DNA from: Phytoseiulus persimilis
Lineage: Eukaryota > Arthropoda > Arachnida > Mesostigmata > Phytoseiidae
Direction: 5' to 3'
Length of the DNA: 64,000 bases
NCBI GenBank assembly: GCA_037576195.1
Contig: CM075103.1
Coordinates: 19,406,001-19,470,000 of the forward strand
Shown here one piece after another: positions 40,854 to 52,766 of the stretch (positions within the stretch are counted from its first letter, which is position 1; each line of letters opens with the position of its first letter). Under the pieces are notes generated by a model. The model made no database searches. It was not told the origin of the DNA and saw only the letters and a program-made list of their open reading frames with translations. A program made the position numbers and the translations under genes.

Positions 40854-42359
40854 GGGACTATTCAAGTGCGATGTCACAGTTTTTTTTTCTGAGTTCTCGA
40901 ACATTCTGTGGCGTTCGATTGGACCTCTCTGCTCCGCCCTCTGGGAGCAGACTATTTTCTGATCGATAAAGATCCGTCAATTAGTAATAGGTTGTTTGTG
41001 TGCTGATGTCTGCCAGAAAAACATAGGGAGACACTGCTCGATTCCTGACATGACGACCGCTTTCTGTTCACCGACCCTTTGTGCGGCTTATCATTGACAT
41101 CGGCGCCACAGAAGACCAGGCGAGCTCACCTGTCACAGTGACAGAGAAGCACCGCGGAATCTGCGGTCGAAAGTTGCGATTGCGGAATCGCGTCTGGACA
41201 TCCGCTCGCATTTCTCCGCGAGCGCTCTACCCGGGCCCAGACTTTTGCCGACCTCTAAGGAGCGGTGACACAGACGCCGGGCCAGAGAACATCGTTGTAG
41301 AGCAACAAGTCGGCGGATGATCTAGTGTGGGATATCTGACCGACCGTTGGGGAAGGTCGTGTCTTGCTGCGGGCCGGGGAAGTTTCGTTGATCAGAAGTC
41401 AAGTACACTCGACTCCATCCCGCGTGAACAAGCGCAGACGAAATTCTGGTATTACACCATTGAGCCATCATATAACGTGCGATTTCGGATAATTCTGTGC
41501 AGTGCGCATGTCAACGGGCGATCATATTCTGGCGATGGCTCCGTTTCCTAATCTTTGGACTCGTCCGCTTCCTTGACAATTTTGTTTTGACTGGGTCGTT
41601 GCGACAGTCTTTCGGCGTTTATCGAACTGTTTTGCAAACAAGGGGCTGCAAGTGGGCTTCCGCCCCAAGGAGACCGTTGCGGAGAACGCTCGTCGGAATG
41701 AAGAAAGCGCGGGACTCTTGGGATTCATTTTCAGAGCTGGAATTGAAACGGACTAATTCATCTCCATCCTGGAATGCGCGGGAGCTTCTTCGTGGCTTCG
41801 AAAGCGAAGAGCAGAGAGCCCAAGAGCGGCAACCGCACTGGAAGTCGAACACGGCGCGTGTTCCTTGGAATTCGGATTATGACTCAGGAGAGAATGACTC
41901 CTCGACAGATGGGCCGAGCTGGATGCTTCCCACATACCAGGGGCGGAAGAGGTCCTCACACTCCGGACGGATCCGTGTTGCGACTCCTCGAGCGAATCCT
42001 TTTGACCTTCGCAATCTCGTCTATCGTTTGATTATTATATTTAACCAACTGAGATATTGATGTCGCAATGTCGCTTCTTGAAAAGCACGCCTAAGCAGAC
42101 TAGACGAGCCATATCGCGCGGTGGATGAGTGGTCCCGACCGTCTGGAGGAAGTTCTCATCGAGTCGCTCACTCATCAAATCGTTAGCCGGTTAACAACGG
42201 CGGTCAAGCGACTGCCCTTACCCACTGAATGACTTCTCTCCAGCCGACGTGACGTTTCATTGTTTTTGGAGCGGACACGACGACGCTGTGCAGGGCGAGT
42301 GTTCCAAAATACAGATCGGCTCGAACAGCGGAGCACGGAAGAAGCTCGGGCGAAGAATT
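40854..42359. other. Intergenic, with a 120-codon ORF of unknown status
   Basis: From an ATG at 41698 a frame of 120 codons runs to 42060. It encodes a hydrophilic Ser/Glu/Arg-rich sequence (ARDSWDSFSELELKRTN...) with a hydrophobic end. It is within chance length and matches nothing I know. The last 100 bp hold the 5'UTR and presumably the promoter of the sulfotransferase gene; no TATA box is obvious. Confidence 0.35.
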
Positions 42360-45273
42360 ATGGCTGAAGCTCGCGGGATTTCGAACGAGGAAGACCGGAT
42401 CCTGGTCTCGAGACGACCATTGTATTATGACGTCGACGGGTTTCGTTTGAGCCAAGTATTCAGCGCCGATCGGTTCCGCAGTGCGGTGCAGTACAAACCG
42501 AGTCCGGACGATGTTTTCATCGTCACCTATCCGAAATGCGGCACAACTTGGTTGCAGGTATCGTGATTGAATAACATTCCAGGACGTTTGCAATTCACGG
42601 TTTCCCGACTTTACCTCGAAAATCTCTCTTGCTAGAGAGAAGAGTGTCATGGATGACCCATTCTACTTTTCTTAGTTTCTTAGATCTGACACGAATCCTG
42701 ATTTTGCTCCATGATAAACCCTTTCCGTTGTCGGGAGGTCTTCAAGCCTCACGTGAAGCACTCATCCTGCAACACAGAACTCATATTCTGTGGGGAATTC
42801 AGAGAAATTCAAAAAAAGATCACTCCCTCCAAGGTCAAGAGAGAGTCGGTTAGATTAGATGAATTTTCCAAGTTCGAGCACTGTCGATGCTGATTTCTAG
42901 GCTCGAACATGGTGAAATCGATGAGATCTCCAATGATGAGCCCGGAGGCTTTCTGAACTCTCGAGCTGATAAGTTTTCAGGAGGGTGGGGTTCTTTCAGA
43001 ATGCGGTATTTTCGAGCTTGGAGTCAGATCTCAGACAGTACATCTCTCTCTAATCCTACACGCCGCCTTTCGTCTGCCTTTCTGGATCCCGGGAGGCGTC
43101 ATGCATGACTTTTCCTCTCCTGAGCAAGTGGGTTTGTAGGATAACTCGGAGAATCAAACCTAGGCAATACCCTGCATCAGATTCAAAGACCATTCAGCTG
43201 AGTTTTACGGTTTACGAAGCAATGGAAAGCGAGTGCAGCAAAATCTCGAGCATAACAAGGAGCGGCTGGAGTCGAACGAATGGACACTCGGAAAGCGCGG
43301 TTGAACTCTGACAATTTTCCGTTATACCGAAGAGTTCCGCGCAATGAAACGCTTTGACTTTGACTCTCGGCGCGCGCGTCCTTTGGAGTCCGCTGATGCG
43401 ACCGTGAATCTTGCGAGAGCGCGCTCGTAATCCTCAAAGTCGTAAATTATAATCGCTGCGCAACGGACCAGTTATTGGTAAACTTTCTGGATTGACGCGC
43501 TTTGTGTTTCCGCAGGAAATCTGCTATTTAATTTATAACGACGGAAACCCACCCGAAAATCAAGTGCGGCGCCTGATTGACAACCCGTTTCTGGAAATGC
43601 TCGGAGCCGATTGCATCAAGCAGATGAAGAGACCCGGGGCTGTAAAAAGCCATCTTCCGTTCGGCCGGATGCCGTATTCGCCGTATGCCAAATACATCTA
43701 CGCGATCAGGAATCCGAAAGACTGCGTGGTATCGTTCTTCTATCACACGTCAAAGGTATGACCGTAATAAGGATCCGTTTGATTCCGTTTATTTGTCTTC
43801 GTGCCGGTTCCGCGGAATGGATTCTAGATATTTCTACCCACGTATGTAGAGTCACATCCTTGCGGTCCACACCCAAGGAGTCACATCCAAGTAAAATCCT
43901 TGCGGCTCCGGAGAGACCTCAGGAATCAGACTCCGCTGAGGTTGTCCATCTCACCCAGGCATGAAAACGCGGTCGTTTTCAGAAGACTCCTCCGGAACAT
44001 GCAAGAAACAGGTCTGTTTCTGTTTGGTTCCGCCATATCCAGAGCAATTGAACGCTTGTCTTTGGCTCGCATTCGATGACTTCCCGATGAATGACGTGTT
44101 TTCGCGGTCAATCTTCTCCGCTCGAGGAAGTCTGACCAGGAAGCGAGCTGCGCGTCTGAAGGAACTCGATTGTTTCTGTCGAGTTATCGATCGCTCCGGA
44201 CTGAAATCCATCCATCACTTGGATAATCTCGAGCGTCCCTCACAGGGAAGCGATTGACGTCTCGACTCGGTCGCGGTCCGTCATGGCTCGTCCAGCCTCC
44301 TTACTGGTTCTCGTCAACTCTGATCACGCTGCGTGGGACGTTAGCTTCCTGCCAGCGAGTCTCGATTGAGATAGAGACTCGATCCGATTGGAGAGTTCCG
44401 TGAAACGTAACATGCAACCCGTTCCGCGGTGAGGCGAGTCATCCCAGTCAAGAAAACAGAAGCGGAAGTCGCGGTTCGGAACACATCTGTAGATGTCGAG
44501 GTCAAGCGTGAGAGCTCGGGGTTGGATCTCGAGGATCATCACGTAGGAATTACCCGCGCAGTTCCGCACTCACTCGGTATCATCCCACTTCCCCAGGTGT
44601 ACCCTGGCTATCAGTTCAGTGACGGAACTTTCGCGGAGTTCTTTGAGCTCTTCGTAACCGGGCAGACAGATTTCGGTGATTACTTCGACCACGTGTGCTC
44701 CTGGCTCAGGCAGAGGGGCAAGGAGAATATCCACTTCATCTACTTCGAAGATGTAAAAATCGAAGCCAAGGGAGAAATTTTCAAACTCGCGCGATTCCTC
44801 GGCGGTGGCCTCGAGGAGAAACTTAACTCGGGACTCCTGGAGAAAGTCCTTGAAAATAGTTCGCTCAAGACCATGAAAGACGGACTCAAAGACTTCCAGC
44901 TAAACAAAGATGATCCCAATCTCCCGGCAGGTTTGTTTCCACTTGGTCGCTGCAGAGCTCTGAGAATATCCTGTTGAAGTCAGTTTTTCCCGAGGCACGG
45001 CTTCAGGTCGCAATGACAACAAACATTCGTATTTTGAATTCCGTAGGTCTGCGCTACTTCGCAGCTTGTAATGAGACCACCACTGTCTCGGGCGAGACAG
45101 CTGCGTTGAAGTTTGACTCTCATCTGCGCAAGGGAACAGTGAATGACTGGCGGAATCATCTGACCCCGGAGATGAATAATCGTCTCGAGCAGAAGATCAA
45201 AAGCATTATCGAGCCGGAGTTCCCGGATCTGGTCGAGAAATGGCGACAGCATGGAGTTTTCGAACCACTCTGA
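42360..45273 (+). CDS. Cytosolic sulfotransferase (4 exons)
   Basis: Exons are 42360-42557, 43516-43755, 44597-44930 and 45047-45273 (phases 0, 0, 1), giving 332 residues, the usual length of a SULT1-type enzyme. It transfers sulfate from PAPS to hydroxyl or amine groups of small molecules such as steroids, phenols or amines. Motifs: the 5'-phosphosulfate loop TYPKCGTTWLQ at 56-66, KSHLPF with catalytic His at 112, the 3'-phosphate site IRNPKDCVVSFFYH (R131, S139), and the C-terminal RKGTVNDWRNHLT at 285-297, equivalent to the conserved RKGxxGDWKN loop with Thr and Asn replacing the usual residues before Asp-Trp. All borders are GT..AG (GTATCG, GTATGA, GTTTGT donors). The ATG was chosen because family members begin about 40-50 residues before the PAPS loop. 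No signal peptide, so cytosolic. Confidence 0.94.
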
Positions 45274-45384
45274 AGAAATGACTGATTCCACGTGTAATTC
45301 CCGATTCATGGGGAATCATCCCACGCGACTCATAGTCCAAAAAAGGAAGATTCAGGACATCAGGAGAGTTGAGGGAGGGAATCG

Positions 45385-45390
45385 AATAAA
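45385..45390 (+). terminator. Poly(A) signal of the sulfotransferase gene
   Basis: AATAAA lies 112 bp after the sulfotransferase stop codon, a typical position, and separates it from the next candidate gene. Confidence 0.55.
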
Positions 45391-45661
45391 TTCGCATCTT
45401 CCTATCTTTGCCGACAGGGGAACCGAGTCTCTGGTTTCGTGTCATTGGCGTTTCCCCCAGCTGACGTCACCGGGACAATGTCTTTCATTACTCCGCTCAG
45501 GAACGGACGCGGAGAGATTTCAAGTATTCGGCTTGTTTTCCCACCCAGATGAGGAGAACGAACTCGTGTTTGATAGCGTTCTCAGTCGCCCTTCTAGAGC
45601 TTCAACTGCAGCGGGGCCTGTTCCAGAGCAGTGTTTTTCAACGGGGTCGTTATTCGGCAGG

Positions 45662-47367
45662 ATGCTCGCGGCGGGTGATTCGGAGGTAAGCTCATGAAAC
45701 CCTGTTCTGGTGTGACATCTTGGAGTTCGTTTCTCTCCTGACGCAAGTAAGAGAATTCAGAAGCGAAACGAATGGGTCTTACTTTCGGGAGCTCTCTTCA
45801 CGCAGGAATCCTCGTCGCTCGTTTATTCCGAAGTAGAATCCGAAACGACAGCAGCGAAACCAGCTAGATCCCTCTATGGGGTTTTCCCCTGATGAGCTCA
45901 TCAGTTTTGAGCTTAAGAGAGACGCTTTCGTCTCCCTAGCGAGTAGGATACGAGATCATAGTTAGCTGAGACGGCTAACTCGAGCGAATACGAGAACTTC
46001 TTTACCTCTGCAAGTCGACTCATCCTCTCGGCGGCTTTGCGGAACCAATTGAACGACTGTTGAGAAGAACAACAAGTTGAGAACGGTACTTAGAGTTTAT
46101 TCATGGTACATTCCGGCAATCGTCGATCCTGAATTGTCTGTCCAAACAACATATAAACGCATTCTGTTACGTAACATTTCCCTCCCTCAACAAAACTCGC
46201 GCCCTGGAAACTTATCTCTGACCGGCGCGTCGGAGCGGCGAACCATAGGGAAGCCTAATCTCACGTTAGTTGACACTCGGGCTCTTCGTCTCGTGGGTGC
46301 TCGAACGCGAAAGTGTGATACATCCCGGCAATTTCGAGTGAAATTCTTTGCCACGCATCGAATCGAAGTTCTACAATGATTCTCACCGGAATGGAGAAAC
46401 ACATCGTGGGAGAAGACGTAGTTCAAGTCATGTTATCGAGATCAGCCAAGTATAGTGGAGGGGGAGATGGAAGCGGACCGACCGCCTGTGATTCGTACTT
46501 GAGAAGGGTCGAAACAAAAGAAAAGAAACGAGAACGTACTCGCTGGGAGCGGCGACTGTCTCGACCAGGTCTCCGTCATTCGGAGTCCGTCTATTCGCTC
46601 AGCATTCTCACCAATCAATCGTCTTGAAAACCCCCTTTGTACACGTTTATATGCATTTTCCCTGAACGGATGAATCCGCATCTCGACACCATCATCACAC
46701 ACTCTTTTCTACGGAAGGGTCTCCGCACGGTCTTTCCTAAAACTGAGCACCGCTCCGATTTCCATATTCTTCCTAGATACTGATCGCTTTTTTCGCCTTT
46801 GCAAATACACTGCTCAGGGAAGCCGCAGCTCTCGGGCTCGAAAGGACGTTTTATCGTCTGTATACAGGGAACTAATCGACTAGTTGGCTAATCGCTGTTA
46901 CAGGAAGGCAATGGATCTCCCGGTGAGGGAAAGAAATTACATGATAGCCCGAAGAAACGGGAGCGACGCGCAAGGTCATATATTCTATACCATTTTAACT
47001 ACAGACAACGAAGAATTCAGGATTTATGGGCCGCGCGAATCTATGGAACGTCTCCTCCCGAGGTCGTACTCTCGGCCGAAACAGGGAGCATCAGACGATC
47101 GTGCTTCGAAGTGCGTGTAATGGGAGAAGGATGAGATCCTGCTCGGACGCATCTCATGCTCTTGAATTGATGAAGTCCAATCGATTTGATGGTTTCGAAT
47201 CATGGGTTCTAGTATTACGCCCTACCTGAAGTACACTTGACACTATTCTGCATAAGTACTAAACTATCGACATGTTTCCCATGCGTACTAACGACCTACT
47301 GTTGAACAATGATATTTTTATACATTTGTAGGCTCCACCTCGCAATGCTATTCGTAGCATCAACTGA
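45662..47367 (+). CDS. Possible small three-exon gene, about 88 aa
   Basis: A 5' exon (acceptor-like TTTCCCCCAG at 45460) contains an ATG at 45662 and ends at a GTAAGC donor after 45685. Exon 2 (46904-47110, preceded by GCTGTTACAG) and exon 3 (47332-47367, preceded by ACATTTGTAG) continue in phase 0 to a TGA. The predicted protein starts MLAAGDSEEGNGSPGEGKK and has a basic middle (SPKKRERRARSYILYHFNY) and PPEVVLSAETGSIRR near the end. I recognise no domain; the basic stretch could be a nuclear localisation signal. Other frames of exon 2 are also open, so the model rests on the three good splice sites and phase agreement. The introns (1,218 and 221 bp) show no gene. Confidence 0.35.
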
Positions 47368-50164
47368 CGCCCGGGACTTCGAAGACACCTTCCACGGCTT
47401 CGATTGGCGTAATTGCTTCAAGGTTGCGAATTTTCGAGATTCAGTCCGCTATCTCTCGTCAGCGTCAGTTGAGCTTGCGCACGCGTAGGCCCTGCCGTGG
47501 CTCTGGAATCACATGCAGGATTTTTTGGCCGACGACTATCCGCTGCCAACGTCTGTCCATGTGGCAGGGAGATGTCTTGTATCGCTTTCTGCACCCTTCT
47601 GCTACTCGATTTGCTCTCTTCGAACGTCTCCACTGGAGTACCATGCGAGCCGGTTGCAAGCTCTCAATCGAAATTCAATCATCTATGGTTGCTGCTATTC
47701 CGTTGGCAATTCTGCCGGTATCCTTGACTGGTTATTATTTTTGAATACTTGAAATTTCATAGCGAGTTCCCGAAACCACAAGCTCGTTCGGTGCCAATCG
47801 GTGACTAGGATCGCTGCCGATTGCGAACCTCGGGAACCTCATTGAGTGGGAACGCTCACGCATCTCACCAAGGAATCCGAAACTAGAAGCAGGGTGCCTA
47901 CGGTCCGCCATGATCTTGGCTATTCATCAGGGATCAGGAAGCAAGCGATCAACTCGTTCATTCCGCTCGTTGTCGCTTGAGCGCATGAACAGGAAAACTA
48001 CACAAATTTCCGGCGAGCTTGCACTCCCCAGAAAATGTGGAGGGAACCTCATGCTTCTTGCGTAGCGGCCCTCTCCGGGCTTGTGTACATTCTTGTCGAT
48101 TGTATAAGAGTCGTACCTGAGCGCAAGGTCTGAGAGCGCCATACTACGTACAATCCAATCCATCTGAAGGCTAAATTGTGCGCTTTCGCCTCCAAAGGTG
48201 TTGCCACGCACCTCGATTGAGTAGGTCTGAAAGACACGGCAGCGCTCCCAGAGAGACATTGAGAGCTCTCGGAAGTTGCTCAACGCGATGTCTTACCCGC
48301 TGACGAACTCTCGAATGATCGAACGCCAATCTCACTATCATCTCCTCGAGGACTCTCCCAAATAAACGTGAAATCATTCTCCTCTCCTAATCGGCCAAGA
48401 ATACCCCAGAGCTGAGAAATCCAGCCCAGGAAACTCGACCTGTTCCAGCTCCGTTCGCGGGACATGACTAATCCTTGTCCTCTGTTCCCAGACTTGCCAA
48501 TGCGAATCCGCGGGTAGTCCGTCGAATCGAAAATGGCCCCGCATTTGGAGAAAAAAATGTTACATCACTAGAATTTCTATCACCGGAAATACGGGATCGG
48601 ATTGTGATGACGCAATGCAGACGAGAAATTCGGCTGCATGAAGAACAGACGAACTGTCGCCGTCCGATTGGTGGCTAGGCTCTCAGCATCGGGCCGCCCC
48701 TCATACACGGGCAGTGAACGGCAGTGTCGAAAACCGGCGGGTTTTCCACTCCCCCATGAGAACCAGTGGTATTAGGGCACTTTTTGAGTGACGGTGATCG
48801 TCATATGGACAGGCACTCAAAAGTAGTCGAAGAAGAGACGCACATGCCCTTCGACTCAAAGAAGTGAGGCGGTCGAAATCCAAAACAAAATCTGATTTTC
48901 AACTGGGGAACTTCGAAGGCGCTAATGCTCTTTGGTCTCTTCTCTGACCGATGACAACAGAAGAAATTTCTCGCAAAACAGCGAGACGAGCATCGCGGAA
49001 AATCAATCGGAGAGCTCTGTGAGAACGAATCTACTGAATCACAAAGATGTATCACACTTTCGACCGCTTTCTCGATCACTCCTGTGAATCGGTTGCCAGA
49101 GCTTCAGCGCTCTGGCTTCCACTGAAACCGAGCTGCCGCTCAGTACCGTCGGATCAAAACTCTCCGATCAGACGATTTTGCCGGCTCCTGTGACTCTGGA
49201 TCCACCACAAAATTGATTCGCCATAAACAGCTGCTAGGTACTCTTGGAATAAGAAATTCGGGAATCGCTCTCTATTTCTCACTCCGTCCACCGACCGCTG
49301 CGACGAGAGACCTGCAATTCTCTTTCTTGGTGGGATCATTTCTCTATCAGGAGCAATAAAAAATTTCCAATAGGGTCGCCGATTTCCCTCAACACACCGG
49401 ATGAAATCTTCTCGCACATGGGACGAAGAGGCCGTTGAAAGTCGAGTATTTTCATGCGAACATAGTCGAACCATCATGCCCTCGCGCACCTTCCCACGCT
49501 CATTGAAACACTCCGCATGGACAGATATACGAAGGATCGAAATGAATCACTTTCCTGACTTTAGGCAGGAACATATCATCAACGCTCTTTTTCTCTCCTA
49601 TTCTCGCGTTGTTCAAGAGTCGCGTTTTTCGAAAGAGCGGGAGCGGTGGGTAATTACCGACTACATTCAGAAATTACAACCGGCCTACATGTCGACCAGG
49701 CAATCGTCATCTAAGGGCTTGAGATCGGGGATGAAGGGCGCCAACTACAATTGTACATAATCGCATAAGGAACGAAAGTCATACGAGGGGAGCGAATCAA
49801 TACTCTGGCGAGGAGGAACTCCCCTCACGGAGAGGGGAGGGATGACCAATTTAAGAGGTCCAAGAGTTGCTCCACTTCCGGAAACGGGAGAATGCTGATG
49901 CAATAATGAGCAGAATCGCGATGAACAACGCCGGAGTTCCGGGGTGAGATTCAGGAGAGCGGGTTCGAGCCGGAAGCCAGGAGCAGATGTGATTATCACG
50001 GGGGGACACACGGGAGGGAGAGATGATCGGTAGTGAACGGAACGAAGGAGGAGGATTTCAGCGCTCGGGAAACGCAAACTCAATAAAAGGACGGGAACGG
50101 TCGTGGTGAGGCGTATCCCGAAAGGGTGGCCAATAACGCCGATCCACTACGATCCCAGAAGTAT
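47368..50164. other. Intergenic, no supported gene
   Basis: The minus-strand stretch 47927-48465 has open frames with a GTAAGA donor at about 48289 and a CTTTCAG acceptor at about 48213, but the phases of the attractive frames do not agree. A 119-codon plus frame (49401-49760) is within chance length. No repeats or RNA genes were recognised. Confidence 0.35.
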
Positions 50165-50698
50165 TCAAGATTTTGCCCGATTGCCCCTGACATTGGTATC
50201 GTCGAGCTCGGTCATAAAAACAATGCTGCTACTGTGTACAGGTTCATATTCACATTGAACTCCTTCAAACTGCTCTACCGCTCGGCGACGAGAGCTAGTT
50301 ATAGCTTGGCAGGGGTCTGATCTCAGACTGGTGTTGTTTTTCGACCCGATTGGGTTGCTCGTTTGTCGCTTCGGCGGGGAAGGTCTGTCTTCGCTCGTCA
50401 AGGGCAGTCGAGGTTTTCTGCGTTCGTTCTCCATCCGGCCTGGCGAGGATGTGTCCGTGTCGTCGTTGATCATTGCAGCACCGAACCTCAGGGCGAAGAC
50501 GAGAAGTTCTGCTTGAGGAGATGTGTGTCTTCGATGATTCCCACGGAGGCTCCAAGCTAAGACGTCCATCAAGTCATCACGAGCGTCGACTCGTCGGCCG
50601 ACTCGAAATTCTTCAGGATAGTCTGCGTTGAAGAGCTCATTCGGAGGCCATATTCGTACGTCATGTGCGTGTTCGTTGAAACAAAGCGTCGGGTCCAC
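50165..50698 (-). pseudogene. Possible Harbinger (HARBI1-like) transposase remnant
   Basis: The minus strand is open for 177 codons with no ATG at its start and a stop immediately upstream. The first part reads FRVGRRVDARDDLMDVLAWSLRG then RRHTSPQAELLVFALRFGAA, which resembles the N-terminal block of HARBI1-type nucleases (FRxxRxxxxxL, then RR..LSPxxQLLxALRFxAxG). After that block the similarity stops, and none of the DDE catalytic motifs follow. It may be a truncated copy fused to unrelated sequence. The resemblance is short and could be accidental. Confidence 0.3.
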
Positions 50699-51142
50699 TC
50701 ATAACGCTCAGATGGCCGACTACGAAGCTCACGGAACGGAGCCCCAGATTTCTACAGTCGTTTCGATTCCTCGAGCTCCTCTAGCTGCGCTCTTCCGCAG
50801 CGCGAGCACAACACCGCCCGAAACGAGTTTCCGGAGCTCAGATTCCGTAACATGTCAACGGCCCCGTTTCTCGTCGCACGCCGAAGCACAAGCGAGCTGG
50901 GTCCCGATCGGGACCTGGCTCCGCCCATACTCCTCACTCGAGGTCGGTTTCACGCATTCCGACAGCGCTGGCTGCTTTGTTGCCGGCGTGGACTTTGTCG
51001 CCGTCGACTATTCGCGGTTCTCCGCGTTTGCATTCGTTATGGTGAAGTTATTGACAGGAGCTGCTCTCCGGTGGAGAATATGTATTGTCATCGTGGTGGT
51101 GGTGGTTTGATGCGCGTCGAACCCCCTTTGCTTGGGCTTTAG
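50699..51142. other. Gap between the Harbinger-like remnant and the GPCR
   Basis: Two plus-strand frames are open here and read Ser/Pro/Arg-rich, but without a domain or supporting splice sites. This stretch presumably includes the 3'UTR of the minus-strand GPCR. I see no AATAAA on the minus strand. Confidence 0.35.
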
Positions 51143-52515
51143 CTATACGCAGGTCGTAGCTATGGTCGCATTGGCCTCAGTGGCCATAACCGGGGCCCAC
51201 TTTTTTAGCCATCGCGGCGTAAAGAGGAGCGCGAACGTTTTTCGGAACTGCCGGCTCATCGTGCAGTACAAGATGAAGTTGACTGAGCTGTTGATCAGCG
51301 CCAAGATATCGAGAATATCCCCCACCCTGACGTAGCTCTCGAAGAACTGGGGATCGATGCCCGACAGGAGCGACAGCACTCCGGCGGGAAACTCCGTCAC
51401 TATGAACAGGAGGAGAACGGCTAGCAGCATCCGTGTCGTGCGGTCGGCGGATCGCTGGTTGTGGGACGAGGCCGACGCCCCATCCGGGTTGGGAGCTCGT
51501 CCCTTGAGACGCCGCCTTCGGTCCTCGGCTTCGCACAGCGCCCGGACCAGAGCCGTTGACAGAACCGTCAAGGCCAAACATGGAATGAGTTTCATGACTA
51601 CGCTGTAGGTCCAAAAGTTGAACTTTCGTATGCCTTCGCCGTATTTGAGCTCTGCGAAATCGACCCGGTACGAAATCATCGAATCACCTGAGCCGATGTT
51701 TTTGGCGAGCACGTCGTGTACCGTGAACGAGAAATAATTTGGCACGCAGGCGATGAAGGTGCCCACGTACGTGAGCGCGATCGCTATTTTGGCGCGTTTC
51801 ATCGAGCACAGCTGACGCGAGTGACTCGGGAAGGCCACGGCCATCCAACGGAAGATGGCCAGAGCCACTGTCAGCCACGTTGACACAGTGTGGAACACTA
51901 CGGTTGCGTTTGAACAGATCAGAGTGTACAGAACGGCGGGATAAGATCGACACGCGACCACGACCTCGTCGATCAGGCAGTCTTGCTCCCGTTCGGTGAT
52001 GAACTCCATGATGCAGTACGGGAGATAGAAACACATGACGAGCATGTCCGCCACTGCGAGACCTATCAGGATGCAGTTCGTCGGTGAGATCATGTTCTTC
52101 CGCGATAGGACCGCGACGTTGAGGATGTTGGCGATGATTCCCAGTACGCAGACCACCAGCGCCAGGTAGCCGTGAATGTGATGAACGTACCTGCGTGAAA
52201 TGAATCGGAATTCAGTTTTGGTCAACTCGGCTCAATCGATAAAAGGACGAATATTCGGGATGAGTCAGGTGTGGAGCGATACATTTATCCGGGCGAGAGT
52301 GCGTTCTCGAATGAACGATGATGATTCGGGACCAACACCCACCACATTGGGAAGTCGTCGATAGGCCGAGGGAACATTCTGGGGATGGGCACTGCCGTCG
52401 TTGTGTTGTTCATGCCTCCTAAGAGATCGTAACCGTCCATGCCATTTGAATCGTATCCAGCGGAGCCTCCAAGACTATCTGTGTAGGGAAAAAAGTTCAA
52501 GGTGAGACGAGCCAT
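51143..52515 (-). CDS. Myosuppressin/FMRFamide-type neuropeptide GPCR (2 exons)
   Basis: Minus-strand exons are 52343-52515 and 51143-52190, joined through a 152-bp intron in phase 2 (GTGGGT donor, TTTCACGCAG acceptor). The product has 406 residues. The ATG stands in a perfect CCACCATGG context. The N-terminal ectodomain (about 57 residues) carries NNTT glycosylation sites. Seven hydrophobic segments follow. TM1 starts HHIHGYLALVVCVLGIIANI, and TM2 contains SPTNCILIGLAVADMLVM. The DRY motif is replaced by FRWMAV after TVALAI, and NPxxY is replaced by NSSVNFILYCTMSRQFRKTF. These substitutions and the HGYL and SPTN motifs are the signature of the dromyosuppressin receptor and nematode DMSR subfamily of rhodopsin-like peptide receptors. 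Ligand (myosuppressin or another RFamide) is inferred from the family. Length and topology are complete. Confidence 0.93.
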
Positions 52516-52713
52516 GGTGGACGAAAATATTTCTAGCTCAGACCCTTTCAACCCCTATCCATATTGTAGCGGCGATTTTGTTTTCTGAGTATTTCCCGCC
52601 AGAATGGCGGCAGCACCGCTGCTGTAGAGGAGGAAGGATACTATCAGCAGCAGATCGACTGCCGCAGAAAAAAGCTGTTTCGAGTCGAATCGCGTTCAGG
52701 AGAAAAGGTTTTT

Positions 52714-52723
52714 CCTCTCTCCC

Positions 52724-52763
<40 letters not shown>
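52714..52763 (+). repeat. (CT)n microsatellite
   Basis: This is a 50-bp run of TC/CT with a few TCC interruptions, about 200 bp upstream of the GPCR start codon. It could lie in the GPCR promoter or 5'UTR, where it would read (GA)n on the sense strand, a sequence recognised by GAGA-type factors in insects. That role is speculation. Confidence 0.95.

Positions 52764-52766
<3 letters not shown>

Noticed and set aside
43961-44257. 98-codon ORF in sulfotransferase intron 2
   Set aside because: It lies wholly inside a well-supported intron, has chance length and no homology.
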